Shown: positions 23,731 through 33,228, numbered from the stretch's first letter. The stretch is DNA of 35,265 nucleotides from DATCIH01 sp036507955 (GCA_036507955.1 DATCIH010000054.1:1-35265), one strand, 5' to 3'. The notes: generated by a model not told the origin, from the letters alone. Made by a program: numbers and translations.

Positions 23731-25638
23731 TTACTCCTTAGCTATTTTTTCTGCTAGCTCATTTAAATATACCCATCTTTCAAATTGCTCATCTCTTTCT
23801 AAATCCAACTTTTCCTTTTCAGAAATAAGTCCATTTAGAAGTTCAAAGTCGCTACCTGCTTTATTTATCTTTTCTTCTAGGTCAGCAATTTCATTTTCTA
23901 GCTTTTCAATTAAGCCATCTACAGCTTCGAACTCCTTTTCTTCCTTATAAGTAAATTTTAGCTTTTTATTTTTTCTATCTTCCCTTTGAGCATTAGTAGC
24001 CTCAGTTTTATCTTCCTTTTTAGGTTCTCCCTGGAGTATATCCTTAAATCCGCTATAGTTTGAAGTAAATATATTTATAGCTCCATTCTGTACAAAAAAT
24101 ATCTTTTCTGCAATCCTATCTAAAAAATACCTGTCATGGGAAACTGCTATTACCGCTCCCCTAAAGCCACTGATGTAATCCTCTAAAATTGACAAGGTAG
24201 CTATATCCAAATCATTTGTAGGCTCATCTAGGAGCAATATATTAGGAGCTCCCATAAGGATTCGGAGTAAATATAATCTTCTCTTTTCCCCTCCGGATAA
24301 TCTTGCAATAAAGCTATATTGTAGATCTGCTCCAAAAAGAAAGGTTTCTAATAGTGAGGAGGCACTTACTAAGGTTCCATCTCCTAAAGTAATAAATTCT
24401 GCAACTTCTTTTATATAGTCAATAACTCTTAAACTATCATCAATTAATGGCATCTCCTGGGAAAAATAACCTAGCTTAACGGTCTCCCCCTTCTCAACTT
24501 CACCAGAATCAGCCTCTATTCTTCCAGCTATTATGTTAAGAAGAGTTGATTTCCCTGCTCCATTAGCTCCAACAATTCCAATTCTATCCCTTTTTAATAT
24601 TATATAACTAAAATCTTTGATTATAGTATTCCCTGAATAAATTTTGCTTATAGAATTTATATTTATAACCTTTTTCCCAAGATAAGAACCTCCAGTTAAA
24701 ATTTCGATCTTATCATCTACAATTTCAATTTTATTATCCTTAAGCTCATCAAATCTATCTATGCGTGCCTTTTGCTTTGTAGTTCTAGCCTTTGCGCCTC
24801 TTTTAATCCAAGCAAGTTCATTTAAGTAAAGCTTTTGCCATTTTCTTTTTGTCCCCTCCTCCAGTTCTTCCCTCTCAACCTTGCCTTGGAGAAAGTTGCT
24901 ATAATTTCCTTGATATATATATAGCCTTCCATTATCTAATTCCAGTATCTTATTGATAACCCTATCTAAAAAATATCTATCATGGGTTACCATAATAAGA
25001 CTTCCCTTTCTCTTCTTAAGATAAACTTCTAGCCAATCTATAGAATCACTATCCATATGATTAGTTGGCTCGTCTAAAATTAGTAAGTCCGCAGGATCTA
25101 TCAGCGCCATAGCTAAAGCTACCCTCTTTTTTTGACCACCAGAAAGAGTTCCTATCTTTGCTTCAAAAGTGGTTATTCCAAGGGTTGTAAGTATCGACTT
25201 AGCTTCACTTTCTATTTGCCAAAGTGCCTCTCCATCAATTCTTTGAGAAAGAGCTATTATTCTATTTTGAAGCTTCTCCTCTTCTAAATAATCCTTATTA
25301 TCCTTAATAGCTGCAAGTTTACTTAAGGTATCTTCATATTCTCGAAGTAGCTTAATACCCTTTCCCTCCCCAGAAAACACCTGCATAAGTACTGTTAGAT
25401 TATCATCAAGCTCTGGGCTTTGAGGTAAATATTCGATTGTTATATCGCTAACCTTCAATATTTTTCCTTCATCTGCACCTTCAAGGCCTCCTAGAATCTT
25501 TAAAAGAGTAGACTTGCCAGTTCCATTAATGCCTATAAGGCCAATCCTATCCCCTTCATTTATATTTAAAGATATTTTATCGAAAAGCACCTTATCTCCA
25601 TAGCTCTTACTTATATTATCAACATTTATAAAATTCAT
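23731..25638 (-). CDS. ABC-F ATPase, Uup/YfmR-like
   Basis: A 635-residue soluble protein with two ABC domains and no membrane segments, the ABC-F type that works in the ribosomal E site. Domain 1: Walker A GINGTGKSTLLK, signature LSGGQKKR, Walker B LLILDEPTNHMD. A linker (about 230-300) with basic residues follows. Domain 2: GANGAGKSTLLN, LSGGEKRR, ILLLDEPTNDLD. The C-terminal 90 residues are a charged coiled coil (EKEFEAVDGLIEKLENEIAD), typical of Uup and YfmR. ATG at 25638 has AAAGGA eight bases upstream; the ATG at 25647 lies in that site. A resistance role is less likely than translation quality control. Confidence 0.92.
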   Translation of the reverse strand: MNFINVDNISKSYGDKVLFDKISLNINEGDRIGLIGINGTGKSTLLKILGGLEGADEGKILKVSDITIEYLPQSPELDDNLTVLMQVFSGEGKGIKLLREYEDTLSKLAAIKDNKDYLEEEKLQNRIIALSQRIDGEALWQIESEAKSILTTLGITTFEAKIGTLSGGQKKRVALAMALIDPADLLILDEPTNHMDSDSIDWLEVYLKKRKGSLIMVTHDRYFLDRVINKILELDNGRLYIYQGNYSNFLQGKVEREELEEGTKRKWQKLYLNELAWIKRGAKARTTKQKARIDRFDELKDNKIEIVDDKIEILTGGSYLGKKVININSISKIYSGNTIIKDFSYIILKRDRIGIVGANGAGKSTLLNIIAGRIEADSGEVEKGETVKLGYFSQEMPLIDDSLRVIDYIKEVAEFITLGDGTLVSASSLLETFLFGADLQYSFIARLSGGEKRRLYLLRILMGAPNILLLDEPTNDLDIATLSILEDYISGFRGAVIAVSHDRYFLDRIAEKIFFVQNGAINIFTSNYSGFKDILQGEPKKEDKTEATNAQREDRKNKKLKFTYKEEKEFEAVDGLIEKLENEIADLEEKINKAGSDFELLNGLISEKEKLDLERDEQFERWVYLNELAEKIAKE

Positions 25639-25690
25639 TAGAACCATCCTTTAGAAATATAATTATTGTCACACATAGATTATAAGGTAA

Positions 25691-25767
25691 AGCGTTCTAT
25701 ATGTATAGCGTGCTATATATTTGTCACTTTATTTTAACTTTTATTTAAATAAGCACCATGTTATAAT
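25691..25767. promoter_or_regulatory. Divergent ABC-F / sirtuin control region
   Basis: TATAGC-GT-GCTATA (25704-25717) is a perfect palindrome, and AGCGTTCTATATGT (25691-25704) recurs with two changes at 25707-25720. The ABC-F -10 (ATTATA, 25679-25684, minus TATAAT) and the sirtuin -10 (TATAAT, 25762-25767, extended TGT) flank it. Confidence 0.4.
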
Positions 25768-25787
25768 ATCTAAAGGAGATGATGGAA

Positions 25788-26510
25788 ATGTATGAAGCCT
25801 TTATAAATTTAATTAAAGCTAGTAACAACATAGTTTTCTTCGGTGGTGCAGGAGTTTCAACTGAAAGCCATATACCTGATTTCAGATCAGAAAGTGGTCT
25901 TTATAAAACAAAGAACAACTTTGCCTTCCCCCCAGAAACCATGCTTAGTCATAGCTTTTTCAAAAACCATCCAGAGGATTTTTTTGAATTTTATAAAAAT
26001 AAAATGATATATAAGGATGCTTTGCCTAATAAAGCTCATTACGCCTTAGCTAAGTTAGAAGAAGAAGGCAAACTAAAAGCCATTATTACACAAAATATTG
26101 ATGGACTTCATCAGGCGGCAGGTTCTAAAAATGTTTTAGAGCTACATGGTAGTGTCCAAAGAAATTATTGTGTTAAATGTAAGAAGGACTATGATTTGGA
26201 TTATATCTTAAGTAGTGAAGGCTATGTACCTAAATGTAACTATTGTGGTAGCATAGTTAAGCCAGACGTGGTTTTATATGAAGAAAGTCTTAATACAAGC
26301 ATAATGGAAAAAGCTGTAGAATATATAAGAAATGCAGACATTCTAATAATTGGAGGAACCTCTTTAATAGTCTATCCCGCTGCAGGCTTAGTACAATACT
26401 ATAAAGGAAATAAATTAGTATTAATAAATAAAGAAGAAACCTCCTATGATGGTCAAGCAAACTTTCTGTTTCATGATAGCATAGGGGAAGTTTTAGGGAG
26501 CTTAATATAA
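25788..26510 (+). CDS. cobB: NAD-dependent protein deacylase (Sir2/CobB)
   Basis: A 240-residue sirtuin that removes acyl groups from lysine using NAD. Motifs: FFGGAGVSTESHIPDFRS (NAD site, about 17-34), TQNIDGLHQAAG, the catalytic His in LELHGS (about 120), and four zinc cysteines (C128, C131, C150, C153 in CVKC...CNYC). GGTSLIVYPAAG is the usual late nucleotide-binding block. ATG 25788 is nine bases from GGAG; two earlier ATG codons in frame lie too close. It is divergent from the ABC-F gene and ends at a strong terminator. Confidence 0.93.
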   Translation: MYEAFINLIKASNNIVFFGGAGVSTESHIPDFRSESGLYKTKNNFAFPPETMLSHSFFKNHPEDFFEFYKNKMIYKDALPNKAHYALAKLEEEGKLKAIITQNIDGLHQAAGSKNVLELHGSVQRNYCVKCKKDYDLDYILSSEGYVPKCNYCGSIVKPDVVLYEESLNTSIMEKAVEYIRNADILIIGGTSLIVYPAAGLVQYYKGNKLVLINKEETSYDGQANFLFHDSIGEVLGSLI

Positions 26511-26524
26511 TATTCGTTTTTGGA

Positions 26525-26548
26525 ATGGAAGCTAAGCTTCCATTTTTT
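26525..26548 (+). terminator. Terminator of the sirtuin gene
   Basis: ATGGAAGC-TAA-GCTTCCAT with seven T after it. Confidence 0.88.
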
Positions 26549-26695
26549 TATGGGAATAATTATTGCGAGTGCTTATGATGAAGAAACAACATATTATGTA
26601 TGGAGTAATTTTACAATAGATAGTGTATTATTAATAATATAATAGCTCATTTGTGTAGAATTATGCGAACAACCATTTATAAAAGGAAAATTCAA

Positions 26696-26821
26696 ATGAA
26701 TAAATATAGAGAAGGTGTTATAAGACAAATTATAGCATTTATTGATAGGATTGTAGAATGGGATCTTGCTATACTATTACCACAAGGAGATGATAAGAAA
26801 TGGAATGGTTACAATCCTTAA
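26696..26821 (+). CDS. Possible 41-residue upstream ORF before the AraC gene
   Basis: An ORF with a good AAAAGGA eight bases before its ATG; it encodes a 41-residue peptide rich in Ile and charged residues (MNKYREGVIRQIIAFIDRIV). It runs 22 bases past the AraC start, so the two could be coupled. It may be a leader peptide, a remnant, or an accident of sequence; I recognise no family. The rest of 26549-26799 shows nothing else. Confidence 0.3.
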   Translation: MNKYREGVIRQIIAFIDRIVEWDLAILLPQGDDKKWNGYNP

Positions 26822-27555
26822 ATCATGCAATTAACTATATGGAGGAGCACTTGACAGATAATATAACCTGTGAAGATGTTGCACAGAATATTTATATCTC
26901 TAACTTTCATTTTCAAAGAACCTTTAATCTACTTACTGGTCTAACCGTTGGTGAGTATATTAGAAATCGAAGTCTTTCACTGGCAGGTCAGGATTTACTA
27001 AAAGGAGGGGTAAAGGCTATTGATGTTGCATTAAAATATTGTTATGAAACTCCTGAAAGTTTTTCCAAAGCCTTTAGCCGATTTCATGGAACAACACCTA
27101 ATCAAGCGAAAAAGGAAGCCATGAAGGTAGTGGCAAAGACAAGGTTATTTTCAGATGAGACTTCTCAGGTGGAAATTCCAAGGTTTTGGAGTGAGTATTA
27201 TGAAACAGATTTGGCTAATAAAGTGTGTGGCATGATGGGAATATGTATACAGGCTAAGGAAGATAAAATGACTTGGGAATATGGAATCGGTTGTAAAGAA
27301 CAGTTTACAAAAGTAATACCAGAAGGGTTTCAAGTATTAGAAATTCCATCATATACATGGGCAATTTTTACTTGTGTGGGGCCAATGCCAAAGTCTATTC
27401 AGAATATGTGGAAAAAGATCTATAGTGAGTGGCTTCCACAGTCTGATTATGAACTTATTTCAGATTATGATATTGAGTATTATACCGATGGAGATAATAC
27501 TCAAGAAGATTATGTAAGTGAGATCTGGATTCCTGTAAAGCAAAAAAATAATTAG
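26800..27555 (+). CDS. AraC-family regulator with effector-binding domain
   Basis: A 251-residue transcription factor. The N-terminal ~110 residues hold the two AraC HTH motifs (ITCEDVAQNIYISNFHFQR and AIDVALKYCYETPESFSKAF, then RFHGTTPNQAKK). The C-terminal ~120 residues match an effector-binding (GyrI-like) domain, seen in FQVLEIPSYTWAIFTCVG and the end YVSEIWIPVK. DNA-binding first, ligand domain second is the MarA/Rob-like subtype. AAGGAG lies nine bases ahead of the ATG. The target and ligand are unknown; the divergent neighbours are unrelated, so it may control the aviRa-like gene just downstream. Confidence 0.9.
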   Translation: MEWLQSLNHAINYMEEHLTDNITCEDVAQNIYISNFHFQRTFNLLTGLTVGEYIRNRSLSLAGQDLLKGGVKAIDVALKYCYETPESFSKAFSRFHGTTPNQAKKEAMKVVAKTRLFSDETSQVEIPRFWSEYYETDLANKVCGMMGICIQAKEDKMTWEYGIGCKEQFTKVIPEGFQVLEIPSYTWAIFTCVGPMPKSIQNMWKKIYSEWLPQSDYELISDYDIEYYTDGDNTQEDYVSEIWIPVKQKNN

Positions 27556-27676
27556 TTAAGTTCTTTGAGCATAATTTGTGTTTGCATTAATTCACCATAT
27601 CCTTATATTGTAAACAATCGTGCAGTATCGCGGTGTAATGATTATTTGTATAATTAACCTAAGTGAGGTTTATTTA

Positions 27677-28383
27677 ATGGATTATAAATATGGTATGAAT
27701 TGTAATTACGAAAAATTTTCAAGTGGGCGTGTGCTGTATCACGAAAGGGGTATAACTAACTTTCCCGTGCGATTAGCACAAGAAATATATGGTAGATGTT
27801 TACAACATTCACCTAAAAAGAAGAATATTTGTTTATATGATTGTTGCTGTGGTGGTGGATACTTACTTACTGTTCTGGGATTTCTAAATCAAGATACGAT
27901 AGGGAAAATTATTGGAAGCGATATTAATTATGAATCACTTGGTATTGCGAAAAATAACTTTTCATTACTAAGTATTGACGGAATAAATAAACGCATATCC
28001 GATATTGAAAAAATGATAGTTATGTATCAAAAGCAATCACATATAGAAGCAAAACAGTGTGCAATTATCCTAAAGGATATGATTAGCAATAATATTGGAT
28101 TTGAAGCTTTTGAGGCTGACGCATTAAAAGAAATTAATCTTACGACAATACCAGACATTATTATCATTGATGTTCCGTATGGTGATATGGTGTTATGGAA
28201 AGGAAACGAGAAAATGCTATTGATGTATTGTTAGATTCACTTTATAAAACATGCTGTGTAGATACTATTGTGGGAATATGTATGAATAAGAAACAGAAAG
28301 TTAGAAATGATAAATTTATTCGTTTGGAAAAGCAACAAATTGGAAAAAGGAAATTTGAAATACTAAGAAAGCGAAGCCTCTAA
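27677..28383 (+). pseudogene. AviRa-like 23S rRNA methyltransferase, frameshifted
   Basis: The sequence resembles AviRa, the 23S rRNA guanine methyltransferase linked to avilamycin resistance: SSGRVLYHERGITNFPVRLA, the SAM motif YDCCCGGGYLLTVLG, GSDINYESL, and the catalytic-type DVPYGDMV. The first frame stops at 28234, while the C-terminal part (NAIDVLLDSLYKT to QKVRNDKFIRLEKQQIGKRK) continues in the -1 frame to 28383. A loss of one A from a run (A4 at 28211-28214, A5 expected) would explain it. The ATG at 27677 has AGTGAGG upstream. It could be a true loss, a phase-variable site or a sequencing error. Confidence 0.7.
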
Positions 28384-28403
28384 AATGCTTAATTATTATT
28401 GAG

Positions 28404-28431
28404 AGAAGAGCAAGGTTTCCCTTGCTCTTCT
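28404..28431. terminator. Convergent hairpin terminator
   Basis: AGAAGAGCAAGG pairs with CCTTGCTCTTCT around TTTC between the aviRa-like gene and the DUF4317 gene; T-runs are short. Confidence 0.65.
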
Positions 28432-28435
28432 ATTC

Positions 28436-29608
28436 CTATTTCCCTATTAAATCATTATTTAAAAACAACCCATTGATTGAAGCACCTTCATCTATTTCTA
28501 TCAAAAGGCATCTGTTTCCCTTTTCATCTCTTACCTGCTTTACAGTATTTAAGTCTGCAGGAGTAATGCTTATATCTGCGAAAGCACTCTTAATCTTAAC
28601 TGATTTTGAATCAAAATCTGGAATAATATTTTTTATTTTAAGCTCATAATATTTATTACCTAAAACCTCTTCAAATATCTCTTCCATATTTCCAGGCTCT
28701 GAAAGCTCGGCTGCTATAATTATTTTCGTTAAGGCTTTAGAATCCACTGTGGCTTCTTCCTTTTCTTCACAGAACATCATAATTTCATTTAATGCCTCAT
28801 ATATGATTTTCATAGCAACAGTCGTCATACTTCCTGGTGCTACAAGGTTTAATATTTCATTAAAGCCTTCTAATTCGTCCTTTGCACTCCTTGGCACCGC
28901 GCAACCAAATACCTTATCCAAATAGTCTTCATTAAATAGCTTACCTTTTGAAACATAATACATCAAACTGTTGACATCACTATAGCCATCACTTAAAACT
29001 GGGAATAGTATTCCCTCGAGTGGTGCAGCAATATTTACCACATATTCTAGTGGAGCAGAGGTATTCAAACTTTGAGTTTCAAAATCAAATTTTAAAGAGC
29101 TTTTAGGGGTGTCTATACTACTTATTCCTGCTAAAATAAATCTGTAGGAGTTAAGACTCTCCTCTTGGATAATATCAGACGCATTTTGGCTTTTCTTTAA
29201 AGTAGAGCCCTTCCAATATTCTGCTCTTATGAAGGTTATTACAACATCTGTATCATACTTATAATACTCCCCCATACTTCCTACTAAAACCATAGCTCTA
29301 TCACAGAAGTCTTCCTTTGACTCAGTTGATAGTATGTCATTGAAAACATTAATATACTCATTTTCATACTTTTCTTGAAAGCTTAGCTGAAAAAGCTTTG
29401 TGTCAAGGCTTCCACCTAATATTTTCTTAAAGCTATTATAATATAACTCCTGCTTTGCTTCATCTAAGGTATCAAAGTAAGCAACCTCTGAAAATATTAT
29501 TTTATTGTTGTCCTTTTTTAAATAGACTGTATATATTTCCTCTATATGTAGGGACGCGCTATTTGTTTTAAATTCCTTCTTTAGCATATTTAATTCTTTT
29601 TTTAACAT
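28436..29608 (-). CDS. DUF4317 family protein
   Basis: A 390-residue protein that I match to DUF4317, a clostridial family without known function. It starts MLKKELNMLKKEFKTN with a basic helix; the middle carries acidic and hydrophobic stretches including LFPVLSDGYSDVNSLMYYVS and KVFGC. There is no signal peptide or membrane segment, and no catalytic motif I can name. GGAGG precedes the ATG. It follows the aldo/keto reductase gene by 17 bp, so the two are probably one transcript. Confidence 0.78.
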   Translation of the reverse strand: MLKKELNMLKKEFKTNSASLHIEEIYTVYLKKDNNKIIFSEVAYFDTLDEAKQELYYNSFKKILGGSLDTKLFQLSFQEKYENEYINVFNDILSTESKEDFCDRAMVLVGSMGEYYKYDTDVVITFIRAEYWKGSTLKKSQNASDIIQEESLNSYRFILAGISSIDTPKSSLKFDFETQSLNTSAPLEYVVNIAAPLEGILFPVLSDGYSDVNSLMYYVSKGKLFNEDYLDKVFGCAVPRSAKDELEGFNEILNLVAPGSMTTVAMKIIYEALNEIMMFCEEKEEATVDSKALTKIIIAAELSEPGNMEEIFEEVLGNKYYELKIKNIIPDFDSKSVKIKSAFADISITPADLNTVKQVRDEKGNRCLLIEIDEGASINGLFLNNDLIGK

Positions 29609-29625
29609 TTTATTCCTCCAAGTTT

Positions 29626-30756
29626 TTAAACCTCTGAAAGTATTTTTTCTGTTTCCTTAAGTTGCTGTCTAATTTTTATGTGTTGAGGGCATTTTGTTTC
29701 ACATAATCCACACTCAACACATTTACTTACGTCGCTTCCATTCCAAGCATTTGGAAGCTTCAATGCAGCATATTCCTTCTTGGAATATTCCTTTAAGTCA
29801 TAAACTCTATAATAATTCATTAGACTGAAGATATGAGGTATCTTTAAGCCCTTAGGACATGGCATACAATAATTACAGCCTGTACAATATAAATCTGAAA
29901 GCTTCTTATTTTCCTCCATCATAACTTGAACTTTTTTTTGCTCTTCTTCTGTTAAATGTCCTTCAATTGATGCGACTGCAGCATTTTCCTCAACCATAGC
30001 AATAGTACTCATTCCAGATAAAGCAATATTTACATTAGAATTTGCTAAAACAAACCTTAATGCCATCTCGGCCGTACTCTTGACTTTACCTTTCAATAGT
30101 TCTTGGATAGCTGGAGATGGTGCTCCCAGTCTTCCTCCCCCTACAGGTCCCATTATTACAACTCCTAAGCCCTTTTCTTTAGCATGGGCTATAGCTGCTT
30201 CATTAGCTCTATCCAAAAGATTATATTGACATAATACTGATTCAAAATATCCCGTATCTACAAGCTTAATCATGTTTTCTGCTGCGTCATGAAATGAGAA
30301 AGATATATGCTTTATTAATCCTTCTTCTTTTGCGGCTCGTGCAGCCTCCATAGGTCCATTGGGAACATTTATGCTTTCCACAAAGGTCTTCCAACTAATT
30401 CCCCACATATGATAAACATCTATATGGTCCGTATCAAGGTTCTTTAAGGAACTTTCAAGTCTCTTTCTGAAATTTTCACCTGAAGCATCTTCAATTGGAT
30501 TTTTAGTAGATAAATATATTTTATCTCTGTAACCCTTTATTGCTTTTCCTACAGCAGCTTCACTAAGCTTCTCGCAATAATAGGGTGCAGTATCAATATA
30601 ATTAACTCCAAGCTCAAAGGCTCTATGTATAACCTTTATAGCCTCATCCTCATTTACATACTTTTTTTCGTCCTTTTCAATCATCGGTAATCTCATAGCG
30701 CCAAAGCCCAGCTTGGACACCTTCATACCTGTATTCCCAAATTCACTGTAATTCAT
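29626..30756 (-). CDS. Aldo/keto reductase with C-terminal 4Fe-4S domain
   Basis: A 376-residue oxidoreductase. The N-terminal ~280 residues form an aldo/keto reductase barrel (MKVSKLGFGAMRLP, NYIDTAPYY with the catalytic Asp and Tyr, DVYHMWG). The C-terminus holds two ferredoxin-like motifs (CTGCNYCMPCP about residue 297; CVECGLCETKCP about 350) for 4Fe-4S clusters. This fusion is common in anaerobes; the substrate is not known. It is upstream of DUF4317 on the same strand and 75 bp after pflB, with no strong terminator seen between. Confidence 0.9.
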   Translation of the reverse strand: MNYSEFGNTGMKVSKLGFGAMRLPMIEKDEKKYVNEDEAIKVIHRAFELGVNYIDTAPYYCEKLSEAAVGKAIKGYRDKIYLSTKNPIEDASGENFRKRLESSLKNLDTDHIDVYHMWGISWKTFVESINVPNGPMEAARAAKEEGLIKHISFSFHDAAENMIKLVDTGYFESVLCQYNLLDRANEAAIAHAKEKGLGVVIMGPVGGGRLGAPSPAIQELLKGKVKSTAEMALRFVLANSNVNIALSGMSTIAMVEENAAVASIEGHLTEEEQKKVQVMMEENKKLSDLYCTGCNYCMPCPKGLKIPHIFSLMNYYRVYDLKEYSKKEYAALKLPNAWNGSDVSKCVECGLCETKCPQHIKIRQQLKETEKILSEV

Positions 30757-30831
30757 AGTATGAATACCTCCTCGTAATAAATGACTTATTAGATTATATC
30801 ATTTATTCACTAGATAAGCATTCACTTTTTA

Positions 30832-33057
30832 TTAAACTGCCTTATGAAAGGTTCTTTTTATAACTTCAAGCTGCTGCTCCCTACTTAATCTATTAAAATG
30901 AACAGCATAGCCAGATACTCTTATGGTAAGTAACGGATATCTTTCTGGGTACTCCATAGCTTCGATTAATAACTCTCTGTTTAATAAGTTTACATTTAAA
31001 TGATGACCGCCAAGCTTAAAATACCCATCAAGTATTCCAATCAAATTTGCTATTTGAGACTCTTCACTTTTCCCTAAAGCCTCTGGCAAAATATTAAAAG
31101 TATTAGATATTCCATCCTGGCATACCTTTCTATAAGGTAGCTTGGCCACAGAATTAAGAGCTGCCAATGCTCCATTTGAATCTCTTCCATGCATAGGATT
31201 TGCTCCTGGTGCGAAGGCTTCCCCTCTCTTCCTACCATCAGGTGTTGACCCAGTCTTTTTACCATATACAACATTTGAGGTTATTGTTAATACAGAAAGT
31301 GTATGTTCTGCTTCTCTGTAAGTTTCCACCTCTCTAAGCCTCTTCATAAACTCTGTAACTAAAAACACTGCAAGCTCATCTACCCTATCCTCGTCATTCC
31401 CATACATGGGATATTCTCCTTCTATTAAGAAGTCTACTGCTAAACCCTCTTGCTTAATAGGTATAACCTTTGCATATTTAATGGCACTTAAGGAATCTGT
31501 AGCTACAGAAAGGCCTGCTACTCCAAAGGCCATTACCCTTTTAACCTTTGTATCGTGAAATGCCATAAGTGCTTTTTCATAGGCATATTTATCATGCATA
31601 TAATGAATTATATTCATCGTATTTACATAAAGCTCTGCAACGTAGTCCATAACTTTTAGTAAATTAGCTTTAACTTTCTCAAAGTCTAAACTTAAGCCCT
31701 CTATTTTTTCTATACCAGGAACCACTTTTAGTCCAGTGATTTCATCCACTCCTCCATTTATAGAGTAAAGGAGAACCTTGGCAAGGTTACATCTAGCCCC
31801 AAAAAACTGCATTTGTTTTCCAACTTCCATGGCTGAAACGCAGCAAGCTATAGCATAATCATCCCCATATATATCTTTCATTAAATCATCATTTTCATAC
31901 TGAATAGCACAGGTAAGCTTTGAGATGCTCGCAGCATAGTTCTTAAAGCCAATTGGAAGTTTTTTAGACCATAGTACTGTAAGATTAGGTTCTGGAGATG
32001 CTCCAAGATTAACTAAGCTATTTAAAAATCTAAAGCTATTTTTAGTAACCAAAGTTCTATTATCAAGACCTATTCCCCCTATAGATTCAGTTATCCAATT
32101 TGGATCTCCTGCAAATAGTTCATTATATTCTGGGGTTCGAAGATGCCTTACCATCCTAAGCTTTAATATAAACTGGTCTACAAGCTCCTGAGCTTCTATT
32201 TCATCTATAATATTTTTATTTAAATCTCTTTCTATATATATATCAAGAAAGGTGCTTGTTCGTCCAAGGGACATAGCTGCTCCATTGTTTTCTTTAACTC
32301 CTGCAAGATATGCAAAATACAAAAATTGTACTGCTTCCTTTGCAGTAGCTGCTGGGTTTGATATGTCATAGCCATAAGATAAGGCCATAGCTTTAATCTC
32401 AGCTAAAGCTCTAATTTGCTCTGAAACCTCTTCTCTTAACCTAATTGTTTCTTCCTTCATTGGTCCCTTTAGTTTTACTAAATCTATTTTTTTATGCTGA
32501 GTCAATAAATCAATTCCATATAGAGGAAGCCTTCTATAATCTCCGATTATTCTCCCTCTTCCATAGGCATCTGGAAGGCCAGTAATTAGACCTACCTTTC
32601 TAGCTAGCTTCATTTCCTCGGTATAGCTATCAAAAACTCCTTGATTGTGAGTTTTTCTTATGGAATTAAATATATTATCCATTAAAGGATCGACTTTATA
32701 ACCATATTCTTTAAGTGCTGACTCCGCCATCCTTATGCCCCCATAAGGATTTACCATTCTTTTTAAAGGCTCATCCGTCTGGAACCCCACAATAACTTCA
32801 TTTTCTTTATCCAAAAAACCAGGTGGAAAAGTATTTATGCCCGAAACTATCTTAGTATCAACCTTTAATACCCCTTTTTTAATTTCTTCCTTAAAAAGAT
32901 CCCCGCTCTTTTCTTTTAGACTTTCAGTTCTAGTGGTTGTACCCATTAAAAAGCTATCTGTACCTTCATAAGGAGTATAATTCCCTTGTATAAAATCTCT
33001 GACATCGATTTTCTCTGTCCATTCACCTGCATTAAAGCCGTCCCATTCTTTTCTCAT
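30832..33057 (-). CDS. pflB: Pyruvate formate-lyase
   Basis: A 741-residue glycyl-radical enzyme that splits pyruvate with CoA to acetyl-CoA and formate. The paired cysteines C405-C406 (YAIACCVSAMEVGKQ) and the radical glycine near residue 716 (RVSGYAVHFNRL, close to the C-terminus) are present; the usual Pro after CCVS is Ala. ATG at 33057 has GGGAGG seven bases upstream; the in-frame ATG at 33072 overlaps it. The activating enzyme pflA is not adjacent in the window. The leader has a ZTP riboswitch. Confidence 0.96.
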   Translation of the reverse strand: MRKEWDGFNAGEWTEKIDVRDFIQGNYTPYEGTDSFLMGTTTRTESLKEKSGDLFKEEIKKGVLKVDTKIVSGINTFPPGFLDKENEVIVGFQTDEPLKRMVNPYGGIRMAESALKEYGYKVDPLMDNIFNSIRKTHNQGVFDSYTEEMKLARKVGLITGLPDAYGRGRIIGDYRRLPLYGIDLLTQHKKIDLVKLKGPMKEETIRLREEVSEQIRALAEIKAMALSYGYDISNPAATAKEAVQFLYFAYLAGVKENNGAAMSLGRTSTFLDIYIERDLNKNIIDEIEAQELVDQFILKLRMVRHLRTPEYNELFAGDPNWITESIGGIGLDNRTLVTKNSFRFLNSLVNLGASPEPNLTVLWSKKLPIGFKNYAASISKLTCAIQYENDDLMKDIYGDDYAIACCVSAMEVGKQMQFFGARCNLAKVLLYSINGGVDEITGLKVVPGIEKIEGLSLDFEKVKANLLKVMDYVAELYVNTMNIIHYMHDKYAYEKALMAFHDTKVKRVMAFGVAGLSVATDSLSAIKYAKVIPIKQEGLAVDFLIEGEYPMYGNDEDRVDELAVFLVTEFMKRLREVETYREAEHTLSVLTITSNVVYGKKTGSTPDGRKRGEAFAPGANPMHGRDSNGALAALNSVAKLPYRKVCQDGISNTFNILPEALGKSEESQIANLIGILDGYFKLGGHHLNVNLLNRELLIEAMEYPERYPLLTIRVSGYAVHFNRLSREQQLEVIKRTFHKAV

Positions 33058-33121
33058 AATTCTGCCTCCCATCCTTAATAACTAATTTAACATTTGATAA
33101 ATGTTAAATTATAAAATTATG

Positions 33122-33228
33122 GAATCTGGGAAACAAAAAGAACCTCCCAGACTTCCAGCCCAGGCGGTCGGCAATTATTAAAATCACACTCCCTGTGGTT
33201 AACCCACTTTCCGCCAGTAATGCGATTT
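33122..33228 (-). promoter_or_regulatory. ZTP (pfl-motif) riboswitch
   Basis: On the minus strand the conserved pfl-motif parts are in order: AAATCGCATTACTGGCGG, GTGGGTTAACCACAGGGAGTG, and, after a linker, CCGCCTGGGC (aptamer about 33158-33228). P1 pairs AAATCGCA with TGTGATTT. ZTP riboswitches sense ZTP/ZMP, a signal of low 10-formyl-tetrahydrofolate. Downstream is a TTCTTTTTG run, and CTGGGA can pair with TCCCAG across it, an atypical terminator layout; a second hairpin (TTTAACATTT/AAATGTTAAA) lies just before the ribosome site. Confidence 0.9.

Noticed and set aside
28195..28383. Separate 62-residue gene
   Set aside because: Its sequence is the natural C-terminus of the AviRa-like protein in another frame, so it is part of the frameshifted gene.
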